Part shown: positions 1 through 5,977 of the stretch, piece by piece | Layout of the letters: each line of letters starts with the position of its first letter | Position numbering within the stretch: position 1 is the first letter of the stretch | Source of the DNA: Firmicutes bacterium CAG:124 | GTDB taxonomy: Bacteria; Bacillota; Clostridia; Oscillospirales; Oscillospiraceae | Length of the DNA stretch: 6,022 nucleotides | Assembly: GCA_000432135.1 (NCBI GenBank) | Contig: HF990636.1 | Span: 47,608 to 53,629 of the forward strand | Reading direction: 5' to 3' | Made by a program: the position numbers and the translations under genes | The notes under the pieces: generated by a model | Database searches by the model: none | Told to the model about the DNA's origin: nothing | What the model saw: the letters and a program-made list of their open reading frames with translations, nothing else

Positions 1-1
1 C

Positions 2-391
2 TACACGACGAGCGAACCGACGCCGGAAATGGCCGCGTGGCTGGGAGCCATGCAGGCCTCCGGGATCGGCCTTTGCGTCGTGTCAAACAGCAGAAAGCCG
101 CGCGTTGTGACCTTCTGCGAGAAATACGGGCTGGACTGCATCACGCACGCGAAAAAGCCCTTTTCGCGCGGCATCCGCGCGTGTCTGGCGCGCTTTTCGC
201 TGGAACCGGCCCGCTGCGCGCTCGTGGGCGATCAGATCTACACGGACGTACTGGGCGCAAACTGCGCGGGGGTGCAGTCGATCCTGATCTCGGCAATTCA
301 TAACCATACCATATGGCTGAAGCTCCGGCACGTGGCCGAGCTTCCCTTTATTGCAATCGGAAAATGGAGGATCCAACATGAAAAACATTGA
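2..391 (+). CDS. yqeG: YqeG family HAD-IIIA phosphatase, 3' part only
   Basis: C-terminal 129 residues of a HAD-superfamily phosphatase; the 5' end, including the nucleophile DxD motif, lies before the window. Visible, counting from the first in-frame codon: HAD motif II (VVSNS, 26-30, Ser28), the motif III lysine in HAKKPF (49-54), and motif IV GDQIYTD (76-82) with the two acidic Mg2+-binding residues, followed by the LGAN.AG stretch. The tail HNHTIWLKLRHVAELPFI is what YqeG proteins end with, which separates it from other HAD subfamilies. YqeG is a small cytoplasmic phosphatase of unsettled physiological substrate; related proteins act on phosphatidylglycerophosphate, but that role is not shown here. 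The TGA (389-391) lies 14 nt inside the next gene, so the two are probably translationally coupled. The family assignment is firm, the substrate unknown. Confidence 0.88.
   Translation, partial: YTTSEPTPEMAAWLGAMQASGIGLCVVSNSRKPRVVTFCEKYGLDCITHAKKPFSRGIRACLARFSLEPARCALVGDQIYTDVLGANCAGVQSILISAIHNHTIWLKLRHVAELPFIAIGKWRIQHEKH
366..370 (+). promoter_or_regulatory. Ribosome binding site of the Xaa-Pro aminopeptidase gene
   Basis: GGAGG ends 7 nt before the ATG at 378, inside the last codons of yqeG. It decides the start: a longer reading from the TTG at 351 has no such site in front of it and would add nine residues (MQSENGGSN) unlike the family's N-terminus. Confidence 0.85.
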
Positions 392-1445
392 AAAGTACCA
401 GAAGCTCATCGCAAAGGGCGAGGTCGACGCGCTGCTGCTGACCTCGAAGCACAACCGGCAGTATGCCGCGGAATACTGCATCGCAGAGGGCGTCGCCGTC
501 ATCTGCAAGACGCAGAGCTATTATTTCACCGACTTCCGCTATATCGAGTCGGCGCAGAAAAACCTGCCGGGCTTTGCCGTGAAGATGGTCGATACGGAGC
601 ACCCGTACACAAAGCTGATCAACGAGGCCATTTCCGACAACACTGTCAAGACCATCGGCTTTGAGGACGATACGCTGACCGTGGAGGAATATACGCTCTA
701 CAACACGAAGCTCAACGCCGTCCTGCATCCCTACGCCGCCGAGATCAACGCTCCGCGCGCAAGCAAGGAGCCGTGGGAGATCGAATACATGAAAAAGGCG
801 CAGGAGATCACCGACCGCACCTTTGACGATCTGCTGAACGTCATCCATCCGGGCATGACGGAAAAGGAGTTGTGCGCGGAACTCATCTACCGGCTCTACA
901 AATACGGCTCCGAAGGCCCGTCGTTCGACCCCATCACCGTCTCCGGCCCCAACACCAGCCTGCCGCACGGCGTTCCGTCCGAGCGCGTTCTGCAGTACGG
1001 CGATTTCGTCACCATGGACTTCGGCTGCCTGTACCATGGCTACTGCTCCGATATGACCCGCACGATCGCGTTGGGCTATGTGTCCGAGAAGATGGACAAG
1101 GTCTATCATACCGTGCTCGAGGCGCAGCTGGCGGGCATCGCCGTGACGAAGGCGGGCGTGGCCGGCAGGGAAATGGACGCAGCCGCGCGGAATGTCATCA
1201 ACGCCGCAGGCTTTGAGGGGCTGTTCGGCCACAGCTACGGTCACAGCCTCGGCCTTCTCATCCATGAGGGACCGTATGCCAACACGCGCAACGACAAGCC
1301 CATGCCCGCAGGCGCGGTCGTATCGGCAGAGCCGGGCATCTATATCCCGGACGAATTCGGCGTGCGCATCGAGGATGTGACCGTCATCACCGAAACCGGA
1401 TGCGAGATCCTGACGAAGAGCCCGAAAAATTTGATTATTTTATAA
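378..1445 (+). CDS. pepP: Xaa-Pro aminopeptidase (M24B family metallopeptidase)
   Basis: Cytoplasmic dimetal peptidase that removes an N-terminal residue from peptides with proline in position 2. It is 355 aa, the short two-domain form (like B. subtilis YqhT), with a creatinase-like N-terminal domain (about 1-125) and a pita-bread catalytic domain (about 130-350). All five expected metal ligands are present: Asp214 (VTMDFG), Asp225 (CSDMTRT), His289 (YGHSLG), Glu318 (SAEPGIYIP) and Glu332 (VRIEDV); His296 (LLIHEGP) matches the second conserved active-site histidine. The SPKNLIIL tail is typical. The ATG at 378 is chosen for its GGAGG. It overlaps yqeG and is followed 91 nt later by efp, with no GC-rich terminator between, so read-through into efp is possible besides efp's own promoter. 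A dipeptidase (PepQ-like) specificity cannot be excluded from sequence alone; the M24B family call is secure. Confidence 0.93.
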   Translation: MKNIEKYQKLIAKGEVDALLLTSKHNRQYAAEYCIAEGVAVICKTQSYYFTDFRYIESAQKNLPGFAVKMVDTEHPYTKLINEAISDNTVKTIGFEDDTLTVEEYTLYNTKLNAVLHPYAAEINAPRASKEPWEIEYMKKAQEITDRTFDDLLNVIHPGMTEKELCAELIYRLYKYGSEGPSFDPITVSGPNTSLPHGVPSERVLQYGDFVTMDFGCLYHGYCSDMTRTIALGYVSEKMDKVYHTVLEAQLAGIAVTKAGVAGREMDAAARNVINAAGFEGLFGHSYGHSLGLLIHEGPYANTRNDKPMPAGAVVSAEPGIYIPDEFGVRIEDVTVITETGCEILTKSPKNLIIL

Positions 1446-1451
1446 AATATC

Positions 1452-1480
1452 TTGAAAAGCCGAGCAAAATAGTGTAAAAT
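1452..1480 (+). promoter_or_regulatory. Predicted sigma-A promoter of efp
   Basis: TTGAAA (1452-1457) and TAAAAT (1475-1480) are separated by exactly 17 bp in an AT-rich gap between otherwise GC-rich genes. A start site near 1487 would give a leader of about 50 nt before the efp ATG. An imperfect inverted repeat (1466-1474 / 1486-1494) brackets the -10 box. Predicted from sequence only. Confidence 0.75.
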
Positions 1481-1536
1481 CAAAACGCTATTTTATTTGT
1501 TGGTGTATTCTACACGTATATTGGAGGAATATTTTT

Positions 1537-2106
1537 ATGGCTACTATTACCGCTGGCGATTTCAGAAACGGTAAAACATTTGAGATGGACGGCAAGATCA
1601 TGCAGGTCGTGGAGTTCCAGCACGTCAAGCCCGGCAAGGGCGCTGCATTCGTCCGCACGAAGATGAAGAACGTCGTGACCGGCGCCGTGACCGAGACCTC
1701 TTTCAACCCGACTGCAAAGTTCGAAGAGGCTTTCATCGAGCGCAAGGATTATGAGTACAGCTACAACGACGGCGATCTGTACTACTTCATGGATCAGGAG
1801 ACGTACGACATGGTTCCCGTCAGCAAGGATATGCTCGACGACTCCTTCAAGTTCATCAAGGAAAACACCCCGGTCAAGCTCCTGAGCTACAAGGGCAACG
1901 TCTTCAGCGTCGAAACGCCGAACTTCGTCGAGCTGACCGTTACCAAGGCCGATCCGGGCGTCAAGGGCGACACCGCTACCAACGTCACCAAGCCCGCGAC
2001 CGTCGAGACGGGCGCGGAGATCAAGGTTCCCCTGTTCATCAACGAGGGCGAAAAGATCCAGATCGACACCCGTACGGGCGAATATCTGGGCCGAGTCAAG
2101 GGTTAA
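1537..2106 (+). CDS. efp: Elongation factor P
   Basis: Translation factor that binds between the P and E sites of ribosomes stalled on consecutive prolines and promotes peptide bond formation. The 189 aa are close to the family norm of about 185-190. It has an N-terminal KOW-like domain (about 1-65) and two OB-fold domains (about 66-128 and 129-187). The loop VKPGKGAAF (30-38) carries Lys34, the position post-translationally modified in many bacteria (beta-lysine in E. coli; a 5-aminopentanol group at the equivalent lysine in B. subtilis). No modification enzyme is encoded in this window. The family signature IDTRTGEYLGR is at 176-186. The start is supported by GGAGGA (1523-1528), 8 nt before the ATG. 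It has its own predicted promoter and is probably cotranscribed with the acidic zinc-ribbon gene 45 nt downstream. Its position behind an X-Pro peptidase gene is a well-known Firmicutes arrangement. Confidence 0.97.
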   Translation: MATITAGDFRNGKTFEMDGKIMQVVEFQHVKPGKGAAFVRTKMKNVVTGAVTETSFNPTAKFEEAFIERKDYEYSYNDGDLYYFMDQETYDMVPVSKDMLDDSFKFIKENTPVKLLSYKGNVFSVETPNFVELTVTKADPGVKGDTATNVTKPATVETGAEIKVPLFINEGEKIQIDTRTGEYLGRVKG

Positions 2107-2151
2107 TCCAAACGTCAGTGAAAGGCAAACCGCCGGAAAGGAGATTTTACG

Positions 2152-2613
2152 ATGACGCTTTCTGAAAAATCCGCATATCTCAAGGGCCTGATGGAGGGCA
2201 TGAAGCTCGACACCGAAACTAACGAGGGCAAACTGATCTCTGAGATCATCAGTATGCTTCAGGACGTGGCTGAGAATGTTTCCGATCTGGAAGAAGTCGT
2301 GGACTGCATTTCCGATGAGCTCGACTGCATCGAAGAGGATCTCGACAACATCGACGATTACCTGATGGACGACGATGACGACGAGTATGACGACTACGAC
2401 GAAGACGAGGACTACGAAGACGACGAGGACGACGACGATCAGAACGAGTACGACTTCGGCAGCGAAACGCTCTATGAGGTCAAGTGCCCCACCTGCGGCG
2501 AAGTCATCACCATCGACGAGGAAATGCTCGACGAGGGCGCGACGACCTGCCCGAACTGCGGCGAAGAGCTGGAGTTCGACATGGAAGACGAGGACTCCGA
2601 AGAGGACGAGTAA
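2152..2613 (+). CDS. CD1247-like acidic zinc-ribbon protein of unknown function
   Basis: 153 aa, strikingly acidic. Residues 1-70 (MTLSEKSAYLKGLMEG..., then a heptad-like helix about 33-70) resemble the CD1247 N-terminal domain found in small clostridial proteins encoded next to efp. Residues 57-103 are almost only Asp, Glu and Tyr. Residues 112-136 form a zinc ribbon with two knuckles, CPTC (Cys112, Cys115) and CPNC (Cys133, Cys136), and a second acidic tail closes the protein (141-153). There is no signal peptide or membrane segment, so it should be cytoplasmic. AAAGGAGA at 2137-2144 precedes the ATG by 7 nt. It follows efp by 45 nt and ends in a strong terminator, so it is probably the last gene of the efp transcript. 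The role is unknown; a zinc ribbon plus polyanion suggests a contact with basic partners such as ribosomal or nucleic-acid-binding proteins (inference). Homologues are sometimes labelled transcriptional regulators, which nothing here supports. Confidence 0.88.
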   Translation: MTLSEKSAYLKGLMEGMKLDTETNEGKLISEIISMLQDVAENVSDLEEVVDCISDELDCIEEDLDNIDDYLMDDDDDEYDDYDEDEDYEDDEDDDDQNEYDFGSETLYEVKCPTCGEVITIDEEMLDEGATTCPNCGEELEFDMEDEDSEEDE

Positions 2614-2622
2614 TCAAAATTC

Positions 2623-2655
2623 AAAAAACGCCGCCCGGCTGGGCGGCGTTTTTTT
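2623..2655. terminator. Bidirectional rho-independent terminator
   Basis: A perfect 8-bp GC stem (CGCCGCCC 2629-2636, GGGCGGCG 2641-2648) with a GGCT loop is flanked by A6 (2623-2628) and T7 (2649-2655). The A and T runs give a U tract on both strands, so it can end the efp transcript on the plus strand and the ABC operon on the minus strand. It lies 9 nt after the stop of the acidic protein gene and 35 nt after the ATPase stop. Confidence 0.93.
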
Positions 2656-2690
2656 CCTGTCGGCAGCATTCTCCATACGGTGCCAGCGGC

Positions 2691-3455
2691 TTATTCGGCC
2701 CACTGGCTGTACAATCCGCGCATCCACGCGGCAACATCCATGCCGTAGACCCGGTCAAGATTTGCGGGGGTCAGGACGTCGTTCGCCCGGCCCAGTGCGA
2801 TCTTGCGGCCGCTGTCCATCAGCAGCGCATCCGTGCCAAAGGCCCGCGCAAGAGACAGATCGTGCACCACGCTCACCACAGCGCGGCCCGGCTTTTGCAG
2901 CCACTGGCCGATCAGGGCGAAGATCTGCTTCTGATAGATGAGATCGAGATGGTTCGTCGGCTCGTCGAGCAGCAGGAGCTTCGGGTCCTGCGCCAGAACC
3001 TGCGCGAGGAACGTGCGCTGCAGCTCGCCGCCGGAGAGCGTCAGAACCGACTGCCGCCGCTTGTCCTGCAGGCCGGTGAGCGTCAGCGCCTGCTCGACGT
3101 GCCCGGCGTCGTCCTCCCGGCTGCGGCCGAACACGCCTCCTGCATAGGCGAAGCGCCCAAGGCGCACGACCTCCTCGACTGTGAAGCCGTAGCCGACAAA
3201 GTGGTTCTGCGCCAGAACGCCGATGGCCCGCGCGCGAAGCGCGGGCTTCATGCTCCTTACATTCTGTCCTTCAAACAGCACGCGGCCCGTATACGGCGTC
3301 CCCTGCGTGATGGCGGCAAGCGCTGTCGATTTGCCTGCCCCGTTCGGGCCTGCGATCATGAGCCACTGCCCCTCGGAAACGGAAAAGGAGAGCGCGTCGA
3401 CGATCTGCTTTGTTCCGTACCGCACCGAAAGACGGTCGACATCCAGCATCGGCAT
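2691..3455 (-). CDS. ABC transporter ATPase, FecE/BtuD type
   Basis: Cytoplasmic ATPase powering the importer encoded by the two genes before it. The 254 aa form a full single-domain ATPase: Walker A GPNGAGKST (36-44, Lys42), Q-loop Gln83 (VLAQN), signature LSGGE (140-144), Walker B LLLLDE (160-165, catalytic Glu165), D-loop (NHLD, 168-171) and H-loop His198 (VVHD). The LDEPTNHLDL stretch and overall length match the iron chelate/cobalamin uptake subgroup. All catalytic residues are present, so it should be active. The ATG at 3455 is chosen because AAAGGAG (complement of 3463-3469) lies 7 nt before it; only 1 nt separates it from the permease stop, so the two are translationally coupled. It is last in the operon and ends at the shared terminator. 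Confidence 0.95.
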   Translation of the reverse strand: MPMLDVDRLSVRYGTKQIVDALSFSVSEGQWLMIAGPNGAGKSTALAAITQGTPYTGRVLFEGQNVRSMKPALRARAIGVLAQNHFVGYGFTVEEVVRLGRFAYAGGVFGRSREDDAGHVEQALTLTGLQDKRRQSVLTLSGGELQRTFLAQVLAQDPKLLLLDEPTNHLDLIYQKQIFALIGQWLQKPGRAVVSVVHDLSLARAFGTDALLMDSGRKIALGRANDVLTPANLDRVYGMDVAAWMRGLYSQWAE

Positions 3456-3456
3456 A

Positions 3457-4485
3457 TCAGTGCTCCTTTCTCGACTGATAGAAGATCACCACGAATACGA
3501 TCGCGCCCACAAAGCTCGTGACCACGCCGATGGGCAGCTCCAGCGGATTCAATAGAATGCGCGCAATGAGATCGGCCAGCATCAGAAAGACCGCTCCGCC
3601 GAACATCGCCGCCGGAAGCAGCCGCTTGTGGTTCGGCCCGACCAGCATCCGCGCCATATGCGGCGTAACAAGGCCGACAAAGCCGATCGTCCCGCCGATG
3701 GACACGCACACGCCGATGAGCATGGAAACCATAATGAGCAGCACGAGCTTGGCCCGCTTCACGTCCACGCCGATCTGCCGGGCGTTGTCCTCCCCAACGG
3801 CAAAGGCGTTGAGGATCTGCGCGTGCAGCAGGATGACCGTGCCGCAGATCAAAAGCGCGCCTGCCAGCACGGCGGCATTCTGATATGTGCTGCCGCTCAG
3901 GGAGCCCATCGTCCAGAACGTGATACGCTGGACCTTGTCGGCAGCGAAGGTAATGACGATGCTCATAATGCTGGAGACGAACATGGAGAAGATCACGCCG
4001 ATCAGGATGATCGTGTTCGTCGACAGAGAACGGTCGAGCTTATAGGAAAGGCCGAGAATGACAAGCAGCGATAAGAACGCGAACACGATCGCCATACCCA
4101 TTGTCCCCGCGAACGGCAGACCCGGCAGCGTCACGCCGAAGGCAATGGCAATGACCGCGCCGAGCGACGCGCCGGACGAAACGCCGAGCGTCGAGCCGTC
4201 GGCCAACGGGTTTTTGAGCAGTCCCTGCATTGCCGCGCCCGCCAGAGACAACGCTGCGCCCGTCAGCGCCACGCACAAAACACGCGGCAGACGGATGGGC
4301 AGGATGGACGAGACGAGGCCCGCGGGCGGCTGACCGCCCGTGAGCCTCGCGGCAAAATAGGCAAGCGTGTCCGCAAGCGGAATGCGGACGCTCCCCACGC
4401 AGACGCAGAGGCACAGCACGGCCAGCGTCACGAGCGCAAAAAGCAGGTATTCCCATAGCCTGAACGTTTCGTGATACCGGCGCAT
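3457..4485 (-). CDS. FecCD/BtuC-type ABC transporter permease
   Basis: Integral membrane subunit (homodimer in this family) that forms the translocation path for metal chelates or cobalamin. 342 aa, mostly hydrophobic, consistent with the ten helices of BtuC/FhuB-type proteins; the first helix is about 11-31. Family landmarks: GAALSLAGAAMQGLLKNPLA (76-95) followed by LGVSSGA (100-106); ITFWTMGSLSG (188-198); the ATPase-coupling region IGFVGLVTPHMAR (267-279); and the C-terminal helix stretch ADLIARILLNPLELPIGVVT (304-323). Length and motifs are complete. It is the only permease gene in the operon. AGGAGG (complement of 4492-4497) lies 6 nt before the ATG, and the gap to the binding-protein stop is 35 nt. 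Substrate specificity cannot be read from this subunit. Confidence 0.95.
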   Translation of the reverse strand: MRRYHETFRLWEYLLFALVTLAVLCLCVCVGSVRIPLADTLAYFAARLTGGQPPAGLVSSILPIRLPRVLCVALTGAALSLAGAAMQGLLKNPLADGSTLGVSSGASLGAVIAIAFGVTLPGLPFAGTMGMAIVFAFLSLLVILGLSYKLDRSLSTNTIILIGVIFSMFVSSIMSIVITFAADKVQRITFWTMGSLSGSTYQNAAVLAGALLICGTVILLHAQILNAFAVGEDNARQIGVDVKRAKLVLLIMVSMLIGVCVSIGGTIGFVGLVTPHMARMLVGPNHKRLLPAAMFGGAVFLMLADLIARILLNPLELPIGVVTSFVGAIVFVVIFYQSRKEH

Positions 4486-4520
4486 GCTGTGCCTCCTGTT
4501 TTCAGAGTGGTATTTCCGGA

Positions 4521-5537
4521 TTATTCGCCGTAGACAAAGTCATACAGAGCCTTCGCGCCGTCGGCCAGACGCGGGGCCGGGCGGGACAGCTCGTTGTTCG
4601 GCAGATTGAGGATCTTGCCGTTTTTGACAGCGGTGACGTTTTCCCAACCGGTGCGGGAGAGGATCTCCTCCTCCGGCGTCGGGCCCTCGCCAAAGTACAT
4701 GGAGATGGTCACGATATAATCCGGGTTGCGCTCAAGCACCTGCTCTTCGGAGATCTCGCCCCAGCCGGTCACGTCGGCAAAGCAGTTCGTCAGGCCCAGC
4801 ATATTGGCGATCTCGTCCATGAACGTGCCGGAGCCTGCCGTCCAGAGACCGTACTGCAGCGGGGAGACCTCAAAGTAAACGGTCTTCGTTCCGTCCCCGG
4901 CGTTTGCCTTGATCTCGTCGAAGGTCTTCTGCATGCTCTCGACAATGGACGCAGCCTCGGCCTGCCGGCCAACCAGCTCGCCGATCATGCTGATGGCGGT
5001 ATAGGTACCCTCGATGTCCTGCGCGTCGCTCACGACGACGCGGACGCCGGCGGCCTCCAGCTGCTGCACCTGCTCGTCGGTCTGGGCCATGGTGCTCATG
5101 AGCAGCACCTGCGGCTCGAGCGCGATGATCTGCTCGATGTTCGTGTCGTAGCCGGACTGGACGGAGGGAACGTCCAGGACCTCCGCCGGATAGTCGCAGT
5201 ATTCGCCGCGGCCGACCAGCCGATCGCCCGCGCCCAGCGCGTAGAGGATCTCACAGTCGGAGGCCGTCAGCGCGACGACGCGCTCTGCGGGCGCGTCCAG
5301 CGTGATCTCGCGGCCGGTCATGTCGGTCAGGGTAACGGCGGAGGCGGTGTCCTCTGCTTCCGGTTCCTCTGCGGGAGCCGGTTCTTCTTCTGCGGGGGCA
5401 GATGTTTCCGTTTCCGGAGCCGTCTCGCTCTGGGCGGGTTCTTCCTGTGCAGGCTCCGTCTTCGCGGCGCAGCCGGTCAGCACGGCCAGCAGCATCACAG
5501 CCGCCAGCAGCAGGGCAAGAAGTTGATTCTTTTTCAT
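4521..5537 (-). CDS. Lipoprotein substrate-binding protein (BtuF/FecB family) of the ABC importer
   Basis: Extracytoplasmic binding protein anchored to the membrane by a lipid. 338 aa: signal peptide MKKNQLLALLLAAVMLLAVL, lipobox L20-T21-G22-C23, then a low-complexity Glu/Pro/Ala/Thr linker (about 26-66) that lifts the binding domain off the membrane. The Peripla_BP_2 domain covers about 68-338: it opens with VTLTDMTGREITLDAPAERVVAL, has YALGAGDRLVGRGEYCDYP (99-117) and the NIEQIIALEPQVLLMS stretch, and ends with the SRPAPRLADG region typical of BtuF-like proteins. The pattern recalls cobalamin and ferric-chelate binders; I cannot choose between cobalamin, siderophore, haem or another ligand. 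The ATG at 5537 is chosen over an in-frame ATG at 5615 because AAGGAG precedes it, the signal peptide starts there, and 5615 lies upstream of the predicted transcription start. First gene of the operon. Confidence 0.94.
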   Translation of the reverse strand: MKKNQLLALLLAAVMLLAVLTGCAAKTEPAQEEPAQSETAPETETSAPAEEEPAPAEEPEAEDTASAVTLTDMTGREITLDAPAERVVALTASDCEILYALGAGDRLVGRGEYCDYPAEVLDVPSVQSGYDTNIEQIIALEPQVLLMSTMAQTDEQVQQLEAAGVRVVVSDAQDIEGTYTAISMIGELVGRQAEAASIVESMQKTFDEIKANAGDGTKTVYFEVSPLQYGLWTAGSGTFMDEIANMLGLTNCFADVTGWGEISEEQVLERNPDYIVTISMYFGEGPTPEEEILSRTGWENVTAVKNGKILNLPNNELSRPAPRLADGAKALYDFVYGE

Positions 5538-5545
5538 AACAGTAT

Positions 5546-5551
5546 CTCCTT
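5546..5551 (-). promoter_or_regulatory. Ribosome binding site of the substrate-binding protein gene
   Basis: Complement reads AAGGAG, 8 nt before the ATG at 5537-5535. It fixes the start so that the signal peptide begins at MKKNQ. Confidence 0.85.
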
Positions 5552-5566
5552 GTTTGTGATAAAGCG

Positions 5567-5596
5567 CCTTCCTGCGGCATTTGTCCGTATGGAAGG
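5567..5596 (-). repeat. Small inverted repeat in the operon leader
   Basis: CCTTCC (5567-5572) and GGAAGG (5591-5596) are 18 nt apart and would pair at the very 5' end of the predicted importer mRNA. The stem is only 6 bp with a large loop; it may stabilise the 5' end or be an operator, or may mean nothing. Confidence 0.35.
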
Positions 5597-5602
5597 GTCT
5601 AC

Positions 5603-5631
5603 ATTTTACCTGCAAACGAGAGATTTGTCAA
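5603..5631 (-). promoter_or_regulatory. Predicted sigma-A promoter of the ABC importer operon
   Basis: On the minus strand TTGACA (complement of 5626-5631) and TAAAAT (complement of 5603-5608) are exactly 17 bp apart. This is a near-consensus promoter and the strongest in the window. Initiation near 5596 would give a leader of about 59 nt, too short for a cobalamin riboswitch. The -35 element is perfect, suggesting a high basal rate unless an unseen repressor acts. Confidence 0.82.
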
Positions 5632-5675
5632 GCTTCCGTGCATCACGGCCCGTGAGCGCCAATGCCTCCGGCGGT

Positions 5676-5707
5676 CCCATCTTTTCCGCCTTGCCGGAAA
5701 AGATGGG
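5676..5707. repeat. Perfect 13-bp inverted repeat
   Basis: CCCATCTTTTCCG (5676-5688) and its exact complement (5695-5707) enclose a 6-nt loop, CCTTGC. No T run follows on either strand, so it is not a standard terminator. Part of it, CCTTGCCGGAA (5689-5699), recurs inverted at 5996-6006. Confidence 0.85.
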
Positions 5708-5744
5708 GAAGAAAAGGGGCGCTGGATTACGTTTGGTGCATCCT

Positions 5745-5771
5745 GCGGGTGCAGTTCATGCAAGCACCCGC
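5745..5771. repeat. 8-bp inverted repeat
   Basis: GCGGGTGC (5745-5752) and GCACCCGC (5764-5771) are perfect complements around an 11-nt loop. No T tract follows. It is the second hairpin of the noncoding stretch. Confidence 0.75.
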
Positions 5772-5843
5772 TTTATAGTCGCTGCGAGCACACATACTCA
5801 CCCTACGGGCGCTATGGTACGCGCCGCCTGTTACGGTACACCG

Positions 5844-5919
5844 AATTTGCAAGCAGCTGCGATTCAATATCTGCGGTGAAAACGCTTTGCGTTTGAAATT
5901 TGCAAGGCAGTACAGATTC
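5844..5919. repeat. Imperfect direct repeat, 22 and 23 nt
   Basis: AATTTGCAAG, then a CAG-containing middle, then GATTC, occurs at 5844-5865 and again at 5897-5919, 53 nt apart. The first ten bases and last five are identical; the middle differs by an insertion and substitutions. This looks like an old duplication. Confidence 0.6.
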
Positions 5920-5926
5920 GCCGCAG
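5871..5926 (+). repeat. 10-bp stem enclosing a smaller hairpin
   Basis: CTGCGGTGAA (5871-5880) pairs with TTCGCCGCAG (5917-5926): nine Watson-Crick pairs and one that is U-G only in plus-strand RNA (A-C mismatch in minus-strand RNA). The interior holds AAACGC / GCGTTT (5880-5885 / 5889-5894), which competes for one A of the outer stem. Confidence 0.6.
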
Positions 5927-5933
5927 TCTCCTC

Positions 5934-5977
5934 AAAGCCTCCTCTTGCCGCGTCCCGCGCGGTAAGAGGAGGCTTTT
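5934..5977 (+). terminator. Terminator-like 19-bp hairpin without an assigned gene
   Basis: Arms 5934-5952 and 5958-5976 pair over 19 bp with one G-U (G5947 with T5963, plus-strand reading) around the loop TCCCG. The 3' arm ends in TTTT (5974-5977), a short U tract on the plus strand. In minus-strand RNA the same position is an A-C mismatch and only three U follow, so plus-strand use is favoured. No plus-strand gene lies upstream within the window. Confidence 0.65.

Noticed and set aside
351..377. Upstream TTG start for the peptidase
   Set aside because: No ribosome binding site in front, and the ATG at 378 has an ideal GGAGG.
348..1265. 305-codon open frame antisense to the peptidase gene
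   Set aside because: Shadow of a GC-rich gene with all metal ligands intact on the other strand; no domain or ribosome binding site recognised.
2372..2440. GAC-rich tract as a microsatellite or CRISPR-like repeat
   Set aside because: It is the coding sequence of the Asp/Glu segment; there are no regular repeat units or spacers.
2484..3521. 345-codon plus-strand open frame across the terminator and the ATPase gene
   Set aside because: It runs through a strong terminator and is antisense to an ATPase with every motif present; the translation has no recognisable family.
5538..5615. N-terminal extension of the binding protein to the ATG at 5615
   Set aside because: It would bury the signal peptide behind 26 charged residues and start upstream of the predicted transcription start.
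5560..5640. Fur or DtxR-type operator at the importer promoter
   Set aside because: No palindrome resembling either consensus was found; only a 6-bp inverted repeat with an 18-nt loop.
5523..5879. 118-codon plus-strand open frame
   Set aside because: It starts inside the signal-peptide region of the divergent gene, crosses that gene's promoter, and has low-complexity, unrecognisable content. Its second half may be part of a repeat.
5538..5960. Cobalamin riboswitch upstream of a BtuF-like gene
   Set aside because: Looked for the conserved B12-box type segments on the minus strand and found none; the predicted promoter also leaves only about 59 nt of leader.
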